A program made the position numbers and the translations under genes. Positions 33,618 to 44,423 of a stretch of 64,000 bases of DNA are shown piece after piece. Source of the DNA: Winogradskya humida (GTDB lineage Bacteria; Actinomycetota; Actinomycetes; Mycobacteriales; Micromonosporaceae); contig NZ_BOMN01000064.1 of the NCBI RefSeq assembly GCF_016862215.1, forward strand, positions 1 through 64,000. Direction: 5' to 3'. The notes below the pieces were generated by a model. It did not search any database, was not told where the DNA came from, and saw only the letters and a list, made by a program, of their open reading frames with translations. Each line of letters opens with the position of its first letter. The stretch's first letter is position 1.

Positions 33618-36600
33618 ATGGCCGGCTCGCCGTACGCCCTAGCAACCGCCCGTGAAATCCTCCTCGGCAAACGCTCCCCCGCCATCAGAGTCCTGGACAA
33701 ACTCCTGGGCCTGGGCATCCTGGCCGCCGGCCCGGTCGGCCTGGCCACGGGGCAACCCTGGCTGCTCGCCGCGTGGGGCTGGGTCGACCAGAAGAACGAA
33801 CTGATCGCGCGGCTGGATGACCTGGTCACGGCCGGCCGTACCAAACTCCGCAAGGCCACCGGCACCCAACGCCACGAGGTCCTGGCCGCCACCCACACGG
33901 TCCTGGTCCTGGGCTCCTTCTTCGCCGCACTCCGCGAAATCGGCAGCCCCGCCTACGACAAGCTGTCCCTCACCGACGCCGACCACGACGTCATCGTCAA
34001 GGACCTGCGGACCGTGTCGGAAGCCGTGACGACGGTGGAGATCAGCCTGCCGTGGGCCGGCCAGGGGTTTGCCGCCAACCTGGACAGTTCGATCGGTCCT
34101 GATCTCCGCCTGCTCGCTGTGGCAGCACTTCGTTTCTTCGAAGGTTTCGCCGCGTGGACGGCAACCTTCGGCGGGCATTCCGACCCGGAGGTGATGGTCG
34201 GCCAGATCGTCGAACGGGCCATCGATCGGTACACGGCAGAATACTTCGCGCTCGCGGCGGAGGTGCCGGAGTATTCGATCTGGACAGTGATGGGCGAGCA
34301 CTCGGCTACCCAGAGGTCGCTCGGCCGACTGGAGGATCTGGTCGGCACCCTCACCCCACCGCCGAAGACCCGGGCCGACGCTGCCAGGACGGCCGTCGCA
34401 GCGCTCAACCGCAGCGTGCTGAGCCAGCCGGTTCTCGATCTCGACGATACGGCGCGGATCACCGAGGTGCGCACGCCGTCTGTCGAGGACGGCTACGTCG
34501 AACCCCACTTTCGCTGGGCGGTGGTCGACAGTTCATCACAGCCGGCCCACGAGGAATGGTGGAAGCAACAGGAGCCCGGCGACGACCTCTCAGAATTTCT
34601 GGCACGGCATTTCACGTCACCGAAGGCCGCGACCGCGCCGCTGGTCATTCTCGGCCACCCCGGTGCGGGCAAGAGTCTGCTCACCAAGGTCTGCGCTGCC
34701 CGGCTGTCGGCCACAAAAGCCTTCACCACCGTACGAATCCCGTTGCGCGACGTTCCGGATCCCTCGGCGAGCGTCTACCGGCAGATCGAGGACGTCCTGC
34801 GGGAATCGTCGCACGGACACGCGGAGTGGCGGCAGCTCTGCGAATCCAGCGAGAAGCTCACCCGCGTCGTGCTCATCGACGGCCTGGACGAACTCATGCA
34901 GGCAACCGGCGCCACCGAGTCCCGCTACCTGCGCAACGTCATGGACTTCCAGCGCACAGAAGCGGTGACAGGCGGGCCGGTCGCGGTCGTCGTGACGTCG
35001 CGCACCGTCGTCGCGGACCTGGCGGCCATCCCCGACGGCTGCGTGGTCGTCAAGCTGGAAGAGTTCACCGACGCTCAGGTCAAGGCATGGACCGGAACCT
35101 GGACCGGGGCCAATGCCGCGGGAATCCGGTCGGGCTCAGTCCGCCGCATCGAAGCGGACCAGCTTCTCGGCTATGCCGACCTGGCACGCCAGCCGCTGCT
35201 GCTCCTGCTACTGGCGCTCATTCTCTCGGAGCGGGACCTGCCGCCGCACGAAAGCTCCGCCGATCTCTACCGCATCCTGCTCGACGACTTCATCGGCCGG
35301 GAACTCAACCGCCCCGACAGCGAGGCAAGCGGACTCACCGACGACGAACGCCGCGAGGCAGAGCTGTGGAAACTCGGCCTGGTCGCGTTCGGCGCATTCA
35401 ACCGCGGCCGTCAGTACCTGAACGAACGTGACCTCACCGCCGACCTCCGCGCACTTCCGGCGCCGCACAGCGGCCCTTCCTCCGACCGCCGTGACGTCGG
35501 CAGGGAGCTGGACCCGGCAAGCCGCGTGGTGGGCCGGTTCTTCTTCGTGCACTCCGCCGAGGCGGAATCCGGCCGGGGCGGCCGTAGCTACGAGTTTCTG
35601 CACGCAACGTTTGCTGACTACCTGATCGCCCACCACACCGCGGCACTGCTCCGGGACGCGGCGGCGGCCCGAAGCCTCCGAGCCGCATCCCAGAGCTGGG
35701 ACGACGACCTGCTCTTCGCCGTGCTCTCACATCGTGCTCTTGGAGTAACCGGATCCTTCACCATCAAGTTCTTCGCCGAACTGGTCGGTGACGACTCCGA
35801 CATTGCCGGAATACTGCAACACATCACCCACACTGCCCCGGACCGCTGGGGTCGTGGGCGGCATGGCGGCTACGACCCTTCCGGCAGGACCGTGGTCCAG
35901 CGCACGGCGGCCTACACCGCGAACATCACAATGCTGCGGGTCTCCATCGCCGCGGGGCCACTGCCAATCGCCCAGCTGTGCCCACCCCGTGCCCAGATCC
36001 TGGACTGGTGGCCCGCCCAGGTCCGACTCTGGGACGCGGGGCTTCCAAGGCCTGAGCTGCAATCGGTGATGGGTGTTCTCAGCCTCGCGGACGGCATCGA
36101 ACTGGCGCTGGTCAACAACGAGTATCCGTCGTTCTACTACCAAGACGTCCAGGAGAGTTTGGGTCTCGATCGGTACCGGGCTTTCGGCCTGGCCGTCGGC
36201 CAAGGTCTTCAACTCAACTTGAAAGACGACCATTACCTTCGGATCAGCCCGCCCTACGCGGCGGCAGTGACCTCTCTTGCCGTCGCTCTGCGAACCCGGT
36301 TGAGGGGACCGGAGACGCTCTCGGCATTCCGAACCGTGCGGCGCGCCGGAGCCGGCCTCCTCCTCCTCAAAATCGCCGTCCTGGCCGGTTGTACCGATGA
36401 TCTGGAACCTGAGGTGGTGAGCGAAGTTCTCGAGGAGGCCGACCAGAGCGGTGTCGCGATCCCTGCCCGCGACCTCATGCTGATCTGCGCGCCTCACGCC
36501 GGTTTCTGGGAGCGCTACTCCGAGCTGTCGAACGGCGCTCCCGCCGGCGACGAGGATCTGACCGTTGCCAAGTTCATCGACCTGGTCGGATCCGGGCCGT

Positions 36601-36725
36601 CCCGCAAGGAGATCGCTGACAGCCCCGAGGGAAAAGCACTGCTGGGGATGCCGCCTGAGCTTGCGCTGCGGTGTGTGGCGGCGCTCGCTGAGTCATACGA
36701 CCGGAGGACCGCGCGGGAGGCATGA
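33618..36725 (+). CDS. NACHT-domain STAND NTPase, candidate NLR-like defence protein
   Basis: A 1035-residue protein. Residues 1-110 are helical (REILLGKRSPAIRVLDKLLG, RHEVLAATHTVLVLGSFFAA) and resemble the NNH7-type N-terminal helical domain of actinobacterial NACHT proteins. The NTPase has Walker A GHPGAGKS at 346-353, Walker B VVLIDGLDE at 417-425, then VVVTSRTVV (sensor Arg) and the winged region with SYEFLHATFADYLIAHHTAA (FLHxTFxEYL-type motif). The C-terminal 350 residues are helical repeats without a recognised family and would form the sensor. Related bacterial NACHT proteins protect against phage. No separate effector gene adjoins it. Confidence 0.88.
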   Translation: MAGSPYALATAREILLGKRSPAIRVLDKLLGLGILAAGPVGLATGQPWLLAAWGWVDQKNELIARLDDLVTAGRTKLRKATGTQRHEVLAATHTVLVLGSFFAALREIGSPAYDKLSLTDADHDVIVKDLRTVSEAVTTVEISLPWAGQGFAANLDSSIGPDLRLLAVAALRFFEGFAAWTATFGGHSDPEVMVGQIVERAIDRYTAEYFALAAEVPEYSIWTVMGEHSATQRSLGRLEDLVGTLTPPPKTRADAARTAVAALNRSVLSQPVLDLDDTARITEVRTPSVEDGYVEPHFRWAVVDSSSQPAHEEWWKQQEPGDDLSEFLARHFTSPKAATAPLVILGHPGAGKSLLTKVCAARLSATKAFTTVRIPLRDVPDPSASVYRQIEDVLRESSHGHAEWRQLCESSEKLTRVVLIDGLDELMQATGATESRYLRNVMDFQRTEAVTGGPVAVVVTSRTVVADLAAIPDGCVVVKLEEFTDAQVKAWTGTWTGANAAGIRSGSVRRIEADQLLGYADLARQPLLLLLLALILSERDLPPHESSADLYRILLDDFIGRELNRPDSEASGLTDDERREAELWKLGLVAFGAFNRGRQYLNERDLTADLRALPAPHSGPSSDRRDVGRELDPASRVVGRFFFVHSAEAESGRGGRSYEFLHATFADYLIAHHTAALLRDAAAARSLRAASQSWDDDLLFAVLSHRALGVTGSFTIKFFAELVGDDSDIAGILQHITHTAPDRWGRGRHGGYDPSGRTVVQRTAAYTANITMLRVSIAAGPLPIAQLCPPRAQILDWWPAQVRLWDAGLPRPELQSVMGVLSLADGIELALVNNEYPSFYYQDVQESLGLDRYRAFGLAVGQGLQLNLKDDHYLRISPPYAAAVTSLAVALRTRLRGPETLSAFRTVRRAGAGLLLLKIAVLAGCTDDLEPEVVSEVLEEADQSGVAIPARDLMLICAPHAGFWERYSELSNGAPAGDEDLTVAKFIDLVGSGPSRKEIADSPEGKALLGMPPELALRCVAALAESYDRRTAREA

Positions 36726-36739
36726 CAAATGTCAGTGGC

Positions 36740-36757
36740 TGAGTGAGTGCTCGCTCA
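36740..36757 (+). promoter_or_regulatory. Putative TetR operator
   Basis: TGAGTGAGTGCTCGCTCA is an 18-bp imperfect palindrome whose outer seven bases (one mismatch) pair. It ends 13 bases before the GTG of the TetR-family gene and probably mediates autoregulation of the TetR-ABC operon. Confidence 0.65.
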
Positions 36758-36770
36758 TTAAGCTCGGCCT

Positions 36771-37400
36771 GTGGGTTCTTCTGAGCAGGTTCGGCGGCGG
36801 CGGGTGGCGCCGATGGCGGCTGAGGATCGGCGGGCGGCGCTGATCTCGGCGACTTTGCCTTTGCTGAGGGAGTTCGGGTTGGAGGTCAGCACTCGGCAGA
36901 TCGCTGCGGCGGCGGGGGTGGCTGAGGGGACGATTTTCGGGGTTTATTCCGACAAGAATTCGCTGCTGGTCGACGTGCTCATGGACGCTCTGGACCCCGA
37001 TACGACGCTGCGGGCGATCAGGGCGATCGACGCCGGCAAGACATTGCGGGTGCGGTTGGCTGAGGCTGCTGAGCTGGTCAATGAGCGTTTTACGCAGAAT
37101 GCGCAGCTGATGACCGCGGCGCGGAAGCTGGTGTTCATGTCCGGTGCTCATCCGGAGGCTGCTGCCCGGATGGGTGCGTCGCGGGGGCAGTTGCAGGCTG
37201 CGCTCGCTGAGCTTGTTCTGCCTGACGCGGCTGTGCTGCGCCGGGCGCCCGATGCCGTTGCCGGGTTGTTTTTGCTCTTCTGCGGTGGCAATGCGTTCGG
37301 GCCGTTCGGGGATCCCGATCATTTTGACGGCGAGGAGCTGGTCTCGCTGCTCCTCGACGGTCTGCTCATCCGTCCGTCCATCGACCACGGGGGTGCCTGA
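36771..37400 (+). CDS. TetR-family transcriptional regulator
   Basis: A 209-residue regulator starting at GTG. The helix-turn-helix is RRAALISATLPLLREFGLEV followed by TRQIAAAAGVAEGTIFGVYSDKNSLL. The C-terminal part is a TetR_C ligand domain. Its stop is three bases before the start of the first ABC exporter gene, so it is co-transcribed with the transporter it presumably represses. Confidence 0.93.
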   Translation: MGSSEQVRRRRVAPMAAEDRRAALISATLPLLREFGLEVSTRQIAAAAGVAEGTIFGVYSDKNSLLVDVLMDALDPDTTLRAIRAIDAGKTLRVRLAEAAELVNERFTQNAQLMTAARKLVFMSGAHPEAAARMGASRGQLQAALAELVLPDAAVLRRAPDAVAGLFLLFCGGNAFGPFGDPDHFDGEELVSLLLDGLLIRPSIDHGGA

Positions 37401-37403
37401 CAG

Positions 37404-39140
<1,737 letters not shown>

Positions 39141-39225
39141 CCGACTGCACCGAGCTTTCCTCACCGTTCCCGGCGTACTGCCGGGACAGCGAGGGCCAGA
39201 AGGGCATGTCAAAGGGAGGCTCAGC

Positions 39226-41190
39226 ATGACCGGACCTCGTAGGCCCGCTGGGCCGCCGATGGGCGGGCCGGGGCGGATGATGGCGGCCAGCGGGCCGCCG
39301 GAGAAGCTGCAGGATTTCAAGGGTTCCACGCTGCGGCTGCTCAAGATGCTGCGCCCGCAGCGGATGCTGGTCGCTCTGGTGCTGGTGCTCGGCATCGCGA
39401 GCGTCGCCCTGTCGGTGACCGGGCCGAAGATCCTGGGCCGCGCGACCGACATCATCTTCGACGGCATCACCGGCAAGAATCTGGGCGAGGGGCTGCCCGC
39501 GGGGGTGACCAAGGAGCAGGTGATCGACCAGCTCCGGGCGCAGGGCGAGACCAACAAGGCCGACATGCTGGCGGGGATGGACGTCGTGCCGGGGCAGGGC
39601 ATCGACTTCACCAGGCTCCAGCATGTGCTGCTCTGGGTGCTGGCGATCTACGTGCTGGCCTGGGTCTTCGGGGTGCTGCAGGGGCGGCTGACCGCCAGGG
39701 TCGTGCAGAACACCGTCTACCAGCTGCGCGAGCAGGTCGAGGAGAAGCTGTCGCGGCTGCCGCTGTCGTACTTCGATCAGCAGGCGCGGGGCGAGGTGCT
39801 CAGCCGCGCGACGAACGACACCGACAACATCGCGCAGACGTTGCAGCAGACGCTGGCGCAGCTCGTCACGGCGTTGCTGACCATCATCGGCGTACTCGTG
39901 GTGATGTTCTGGATCTCGCCGTTGCTCGCGCTCATCGCGCTGGTGACCGTGCCGCTGTCGTTCTGGGTGACCACGAGGATCGGCAAGCGCGCGCAGCCGC
40001 AGTTCGTCGCCCAGTGGGCCACCACCGGACGGCTCAACGGGCACATCGAGGAGATGTTCACCGGGCACGCGCTGGTCAAGGTGTTCGGCCGGGACAGCCA
40101 GGCGGTGGAGACCTTCGAGGAGCACAACGAGAAGTTGTACGCGTCGAGCTTCAAGGCGCAGTTCATCTCGGGGCTGATCCAGCCGGCCATGATGTTCATC
40201 GGCAACCTGAACTACGTGCTGGTAGCCGTCGTGGGCGGGCTGCGGGTGGCGTCCGGTTCGCTGTCGTTGGGTGACGTCCAGGCGTTCGTCCAGTACTCGC
40301 GGCAGTTCAGCCAGCCGCTGACCCAGGTCGCCAGCATGGCCAACCTGGTGCAGTCCGGGGTGGCGTCGGCGGAGCGGGTGTTCGCGCTGCTGGACGCCCC
40401 CGAGCAGAGCCCCGACCCGGTGTCCGCGGGGGTCCGCCCGATCGAGGGCCGGGTCGCGTTCGAGAACGTGTCGTTCCGCTACGTGCCGGACAAGCCGCTG
40501 ATCGAGGGGCTGTCGTTCACGGCCGAGCCGGGCCAGACGGTCGCGATCGTCGGCCCGACCGGCGCGGGCAAGACCACGCTGGTGAACCTGCTGATGCGCT
40601 TCTACGACGTGTCGTCCGGGCGGATCACGCTGGACGGCGTGGACATCGCGTCGATGCCCCGCGCCGAGCTGCGGGAGCACATGGGCATGGTCCTGCAGGA
40701 CACGTGGCTGTTCGGCGGCACGATCGCGGAGAACATCGCGTACGGCGCGGACGTCCCGACGCCGGATTCGGTCGCCGAGGCGGCGGAGGCCGCGCACGTG
40801 GACCGGTTCGTACGGTCGCTGCCGGACGGCATGGACACGATGATCGACGAGGAGGGCGGGAACGTCTCGGCCGGCGAGAAGCAGCTGATCACGATCGCCC
40901 GGGCGTTCCTCGCCGAGCCGAGCATCCTGATCCTGGACGAGGCCACGAGCTCGGTCGACACCCGCACCGAGGTGCTGATCCAGAAGGCGATGAACACGCT
41001 GCGCTCGGGGCGTACGTCGTTCGTGATCGCGCACCGGCTGTCGACGATCCGCGACGCCGACGTGATCCTGGTGATGGAGAACGGTGCGATCGTCGAGCAG
41101 GGCACGCACGACTCGCTGATCGCGGCCGACGGGGCGTACGCCCGGCTGTATTCGGCGCAGTTCGCGCAGGCCGCCGTCGAAGTGGAGTAA
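39226..41190 (+). CDS. ABC exporter half-transporter, heterodimer subunit 2
   Basis: 654 residues from the ATG at 39226, which follows GGGAGG. A Pro/Gly-rich cytosolic N-terminus precedes the six-helix domain, which carries a long insertion after helix 1 (about residues 75-130). The ATPase has Walker A GPTGAGKTT, Walker B ILILDEATSSVD with a normal Glu, H loop IAHRLSTIRDAD and an altered signature VSAGEKQ in place of LSGGQ. This pairs with subunit 1 to form one canonical and one degenerate ATP site. Substrate unknown; drugs or lipids are typical. Confidence 0.93.
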   Translation: MTGPRRPAGPPMGGPGRMMAASGPPEKLQDFKGSTLRLLKMLRPQRMLVALVLVLGIASVALSVTGPKILGRATDIIFDGITGKNLGEGLPAGVTKEQVIDQLRAQGETNKADMLAGMDVVPGQGIDFTRLQHVLLWVLAIYVLAWVFGVLQGRLTARVVQNTVYQLREQVEEKLSRLPLSYFDQQARGEVLSRATNDTDNIAQTLQQTLAQLVTALLTIIGVLVVMFWISPLLALIALVTVPLSFWVTTRIGKRAQPQFVAQWATTGRLNGHIEEMFTGHALVKVFGRDSQAVETFEEHNEKLYASSFKAQFISGLIQPAMMFIGNLNYVLVAVVGGLRVASGSLSLGDVQAFVQYSRQFSQPLTQVASMANLVQSGVASAERVFALLDAPEQSPDPVSAGVRPIEGRVAFENVSFRYVPDKPLIEGLSFTAEPGQTVAIVGPTGAGKTTLVNLLMRFYDVSSGRITLDGVDIASMPRAELREHMGMVLQDTWLFGGTIAENIAYGADVPTPDSVAEAAEAAHVDRFVRSLPDGMDTMIDEEGGNVSAGEKQLITIARAFLAEPSILILDEATSSVDTRTEVLIQKAMNTLRSGRTSFVIAHRLSTIRDADVILVMENGAIVEQGTHDSLIAADGAYARLYSAQFAQAAVEVE

Positions 41191-41195
41191 ACGCG

Positions 41196-41230
41196 AAGTG
41201 GGGCGGCCCGTCAGGGCCGCCCCACTTTTT
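41196..41230 (+). terminator. Rho-independent terminator
   Basis: A perfect 14-bp stem, AAGTGGGGCGGCCC (41196-41209) with its complement 41214-41227, loop GTCA, then TTT. It follows the ABC genes and also faces the convergent Calx-beta gene, so it may work in both directions. Confidence 0.93.
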
Positions 41231-41240
41231 GAACCCGTTG

Positions 41241-44174
41241 TTACTTGACGCTGACCCGCACGCTCGTGGAGGTGTTGGTCAGCAGGCCGACGTCGCCGTC
41301 GCCGTAGATCGTCGCCCGGAAGAGCGCCGACTTGCCCGAAGCCCCGTTGATGGTCTTCGAGAACTGCCCGGCGGCGTTGATGATGCCCGTGCCGACCGTG
41401 GTCCAGGATCCGTCGCTGTTGGCCCGGATGACCCGCACCCGCAGGCCGCGGACCTTCGGGTCACCGACGACCTTCAGGTTGACCTTGCCCTTGCTGGTGG
41501 AGGTGACCGTGAAGTCCGGGTCCTCCTTCAGGTTCACCTTGATGGTGTCGGACTCGATGTCACCGTTCGACACCTTGAACCAGTAGCCGGTGGTGGTGAA
41601 GTCCGGCGAGAACGAGAACGCCCCGCTGGCGGAGGCCTTCGTGGTGCCCAGGTTCTCCCAGTCAGCGGCGTCGTCGCTGCCGACGGCCCTGCCCCACAGG
41701 GTCAGGTCGGCGGCGGCCGGAGCCGTGCCGTTGAGGCGCAGCGAACCGACACCGAGCCGGAAGCTGGCGGCCGACTCGAGAGTGAGGTCGTTGTCAGCGG
41801 GCGGCGTGGTCGGGCCGGTGGACGGGCCACCGGACGACGGCGGCGTGCTCGGTCCGCCCGTGCTGGACGTGATCGTGATGATGCCTTCGGTCACGGTCGC
41901 GGTGTTGCCGATGCCACTACCGGTCGCGATGATCGTCTCGGCCGGCTCGGAAACCGTGTCCGTGAGCAGCTTCAGGTCCGCGACGGGGATGACCGTGTTG
42001 TTCGGCGTGCCGTAGTCGATGTCGATGACCTTGACACCCGGGTTCTCGAAGTCGGCCGCCGTGGCAGCGACGCTGCCCTTCGACGATCCGCCCGCGAAGG
42101 TCACGGCGACCTGGGCGTAGCCCTGACGCTGGCCGGTCACCGTGCCGGTCACCGCGACCGTGGTGCCCTCCGCGCCGGAGATGCTGTTGATCTCCAGGTC
42201 CGGGACCTTGTCGTCGTTCTCGAGGGTGACCTTGGCCGTCTTGACCGCCGCACCCGTCGAGAGATAGGTGTTGTTGGTGGTCGGCGTGGCCTTGAGAGCG
42301 ATGATCTCGTTCTCTTCGTTGACCGTGTCACCGTTGATCAGCAGCACCGGGTAACCGTTGACCTGCTCGGCCGCGATCGTGACCGTTCCGTTCAGCAGCG
42401 TGTAGTCGTTGCCGCCGGGGGCGTTGGTCAACCCGTTGAAGCTGATCGGGCCGTCGGTGGCCGGGTTGGTCGCCGACGGGGTGTCGTTGGCCACGGCGAC
42501 GGTGATGTCGTGGTCCGAGGCGTTGCTCAGCATGACCGGGGTGAGCAGCGCCTGGGTGTCGTTGCCCTCCTTCAGCGACTTGTCCGCGAAGACCAGGGTC
42601 GGCGCGGCGTCGTCGTCGAGGATCTTGACCACCCGGTTGGCGCCCGGGTCGCTCAGGTCGAGCGACAGGTCGCCGCTCGACTGGCTCAGCTGCAGCTGCA
42701 GCGTCTCGCCGTCGGTCGCCGCCTGGGTGCCGTTGGTGCTGCCCTCGTCGATCGTGTCACCGATGATCTCGACGGTGAACGTCTGCGAGGTCACCCCGGG
42801 CGCGAAGGTCAGGGTGCCGTTCTTGGTCACGAAGTCGGTGCCGGGCAGCGCGTAGCCGACGCCGGAGCCGTCCGCCGCGGTCTTCCAGTCGACCTTCACG
42901 GTCTGGGTGGAGGCCGCGCTCAGCGTCGCGGTGAACGTCGCCGTCGAGCGGCCCGTGTTGCCCTCGGTGACGCTCGCGGGCGCGATCGTGACCTTCGGCG
43001 CGTCCTTGCCCTGCGTGATCGTGCCGGTCTGCTGGATCGGGGTGCCCAGCGTGGCGTTCACCGGGGTCTTCAGCAGGACGTCGAAGGTCTCGTCGGGCTC
43101 GTTGAGGTTGTCCTTGAGCGTCTGGACAGCGATCGAGCTGGTGGTCTGCCGGGCCGGGATCGTCACCGTCCGGGTCGCCGGGTAGGTGAAGTCCGCGCCG
43201 GGAGTGGCCGCGGTGGTCACGGGGCTGGTGGCCACCGAGTCCCAGCCGACCGTGATCTCCTTCTCGGAGCCGTGGTCCAGCGACAGGCCGAAGCTGAGCG
43301 TGCTGCCCTCGGCGACGCTACCGCCACCGGTGAGGGTCACCACCGGGGTCGTCTGGGCGTCCTTGATGTTGACCGTGGCCGAGGCGCCGGCGGAGTTCGC
43401 GGGCTGGATGACCCCCGCCGACGTGCTGTTCACCGTGAAGTTCTCGATGTCGGCCGTGTCGCTGACATTGTCGTTGGTGATGTTCACCGTTGCCGTGCCG
43501 GAGATCTGGTTCGCCGGGACGGTCAGCTGGGCGGCCGACAAAGTCGTGTAGTCGGTGCCGGACTTGGCCGTACCGTCGACCGTGTTCAGCGTGATGATGG
43601 TGGCGGTGCTCGACTTCCGGTTCAGCGTCGCCGTGATCGTCGCCTGCGCACCACCGGCTTCGGTCACCGGGTTCGGCGAGGCAGCCAGCGTGTAGGTGGG
43701 CACGGCGTCGGCGTCCACGATGGTGCCGGTCTCGGTGCCGTAGTTCGAGCCGTCCACGGAGGCCGTCAGGATGACGGTCTCGTTACCGCCCTCGTAGGTG
43801 GTGTCAGCGACGGTGGCGACCGTGATGGTGGCCGTGTCGCCGGCCGCCACGGTGACCGGTGTCGCCGGCGAGAAGGTGAAGTCAGCGGGGTTCGCCGCGG
43901 TGCCCGTGAAGACGAGGCCGACGCTGTGCGACGCGATGTCGGTGTTCTTGACCGTGAAGACGAGGTTGCCGCCCTCGGTGACGCTGGCGGTCGTCGCTGC
44001 CACGGTGATGTAGCCGTGGGCGTCAGCCTCCGCGGGTGAGCCGAGCATGACAACCGACCCCAGGCCGAGCACACCGGCGACTGCGGCCGCGAGGATCGTC
44101 TTGGCCGACTTGGGACCACGCAGCACGAACGGTACCGAGCCGCTCTTGGCCGCATGGGCTGATGAATAGCGCAT
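41241..44174 (-). CDS. Secreted multi-Calx-beta repeat protein under riboswitch control
   Basis: About 977 residues from the ATG at 44174, placed after GAAGGAG. A long signal peptide has a basic start, KSAKTILAAAVAGVLGLGSV and the cleavage region AEADA. About six Calx-beta domains of 100-120 residues follow, each with a VTEGN/VAEGS-type strand, a D.TYEGGNET or D.VSDTADIE turn and an acidic calcium site. A Pro/Gly/Ser linker near residue 785 leads to a C-terminal Ig-like domain (RLGVGSLRLNGTAP; VRVIRANSDGSW). Such proteins are usually calcium-stabilised adhesins or matrix proteins. The leader contains a cyclic-di-GMP aptamer, which fits an adhesin role. Confidence 0.9.
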   Translation of the reverse strand: MRYSSAHAAKSGSVPFVLRGPKSAKTILAAAVAGVLGLGSVVMLGSPAEADAHGYITVAATTASVTEGGNLVFTVKNTDIASHSVGLVFTGTAANPADFTFSPATPVTVAAGDTATITVATVADTTYEGGNETVILTASVDGSNYGTETGTIVDADAVPTYTLAASPNPVTEAGGAQATITATLNRKSSTATIITLNTVDGTAKSGTDYTTLSAAQLTVPANQISGTATVNITNDNVSDTADIENFTVNSTSAGVIQPANSAGASATVNIKDAQTTPVVTLTGGGSVAEGSTLSFGLSLDHGSEKEITVGWDSVATSPVTTAATPGADFTYPATRTVTIPARQTTSSIAVQTLKDNLNEPDETFDVLLKTPVNATLGTPIQQTGTITQGKDAPKVTIAPASVTEGNTGRSTATFTATLSAASTQTVKVDWKTAADGSGVGYALPGTDFVTKNGTLTFAPGVTSQTFTVEIIGDTIDEGSTNGTQAATDGETLQLQLSQSSGDLSLDLSDPGANRVVKILDDDAAPTLVFADKSLKEGNDTQALLTPVMLSNASDHDITVAVANDTPSATNPATDGPISFNGLTNAPGGNDYTLLNGTVTIAAEQVNGYPVLLINGDTVNEENEIIALKATPTTNNTYLSTGAAVKTAKVTLENDDKVPDLEINSISGAEGTTVAVTGTVTGQRQGYAQVAVTFAGGSSKGSVAATAADFENPGVKVIDIDYGTPNNTVIPVADLKLLTDTVSEPAETIIATGSGIGNTATVTEGIITITSSTGGPSTPPSSGGPSTGPTTPPADNDLTLESAASFRLGVGSLRLNGTAPAAADLTLWGRAVGSDDAADWENLGTTKASASGAFSFSPDFTTTGYWFKVSNGDIESDTIKVNLKEDPDFTVTSTSKGKVNLKVVGDPKVRGLRVRVIRANSDGSWTTVGTGIINAAGQFSKTINGASGKSALFRATIYGDGDVGLLTNTSTSVRVSVK

Positions 44175-44192
44175 GTGTTTCTGTCTCCTTCG

Positions 44193-44272
44193 GCGGCTGG
44201 GCCGCCTCCCGCTCGGGAGGTCCCTGGCTTTGCGTCCCCGCCTTACGGCGGGTTTGCCTTTCTCGGAGCCGC
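44193..44272 (-). promoter_or_regulatory. Cyclic-di-GMP class I riboswitch (GEMM-I)
   Basis: Read on the minus strand, the RNA has the hallmark GGCAAACC, a helix CCGCC-GTAA-GGCGG closed by a GNRA loop, then GGGACGCAAAGCC. This is the P2 and ligand-binding core of GEMM-I. P3 is CCTCCC-GAGC-GGGAGG. P1 is closed by GCGGCT (44267-44272) and AGCCGC (44193-44198). The aptamer ends two bases before the GAAGGAG ribosome site (44185-44191) of the Calx-beta gene. A competing hairpin GGCGGC-CCA-GCCGCC (44192-44206) would exclude P1, suggesting translational switching. Confidence 0.9.
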
Positions 44273-44423
44273 ACGCGACGGCTGGTGGCGCACGCCTTGA
44301 GCGCGGGGACAAAGCTCGCACTTGGGAACTGCGCCGACCGTACTGTAACCAGGGAATTAGGGCAGTGTGGGTGAATTGGGTTTTTCGCCTGGATAGCCAG
44401 CAAGACCCGATTGTTCCGTTTAA

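Noticed and set aside
40704..44039. An 1111-codon plus-strand open frame opposite the Calx-beta gene
   Set aside because: Its Arg/Gly/Val/Asp-rich sequence has no domain, while the minus strand shows signal peptide, Calx-beta repeats and a riboswitch leader.
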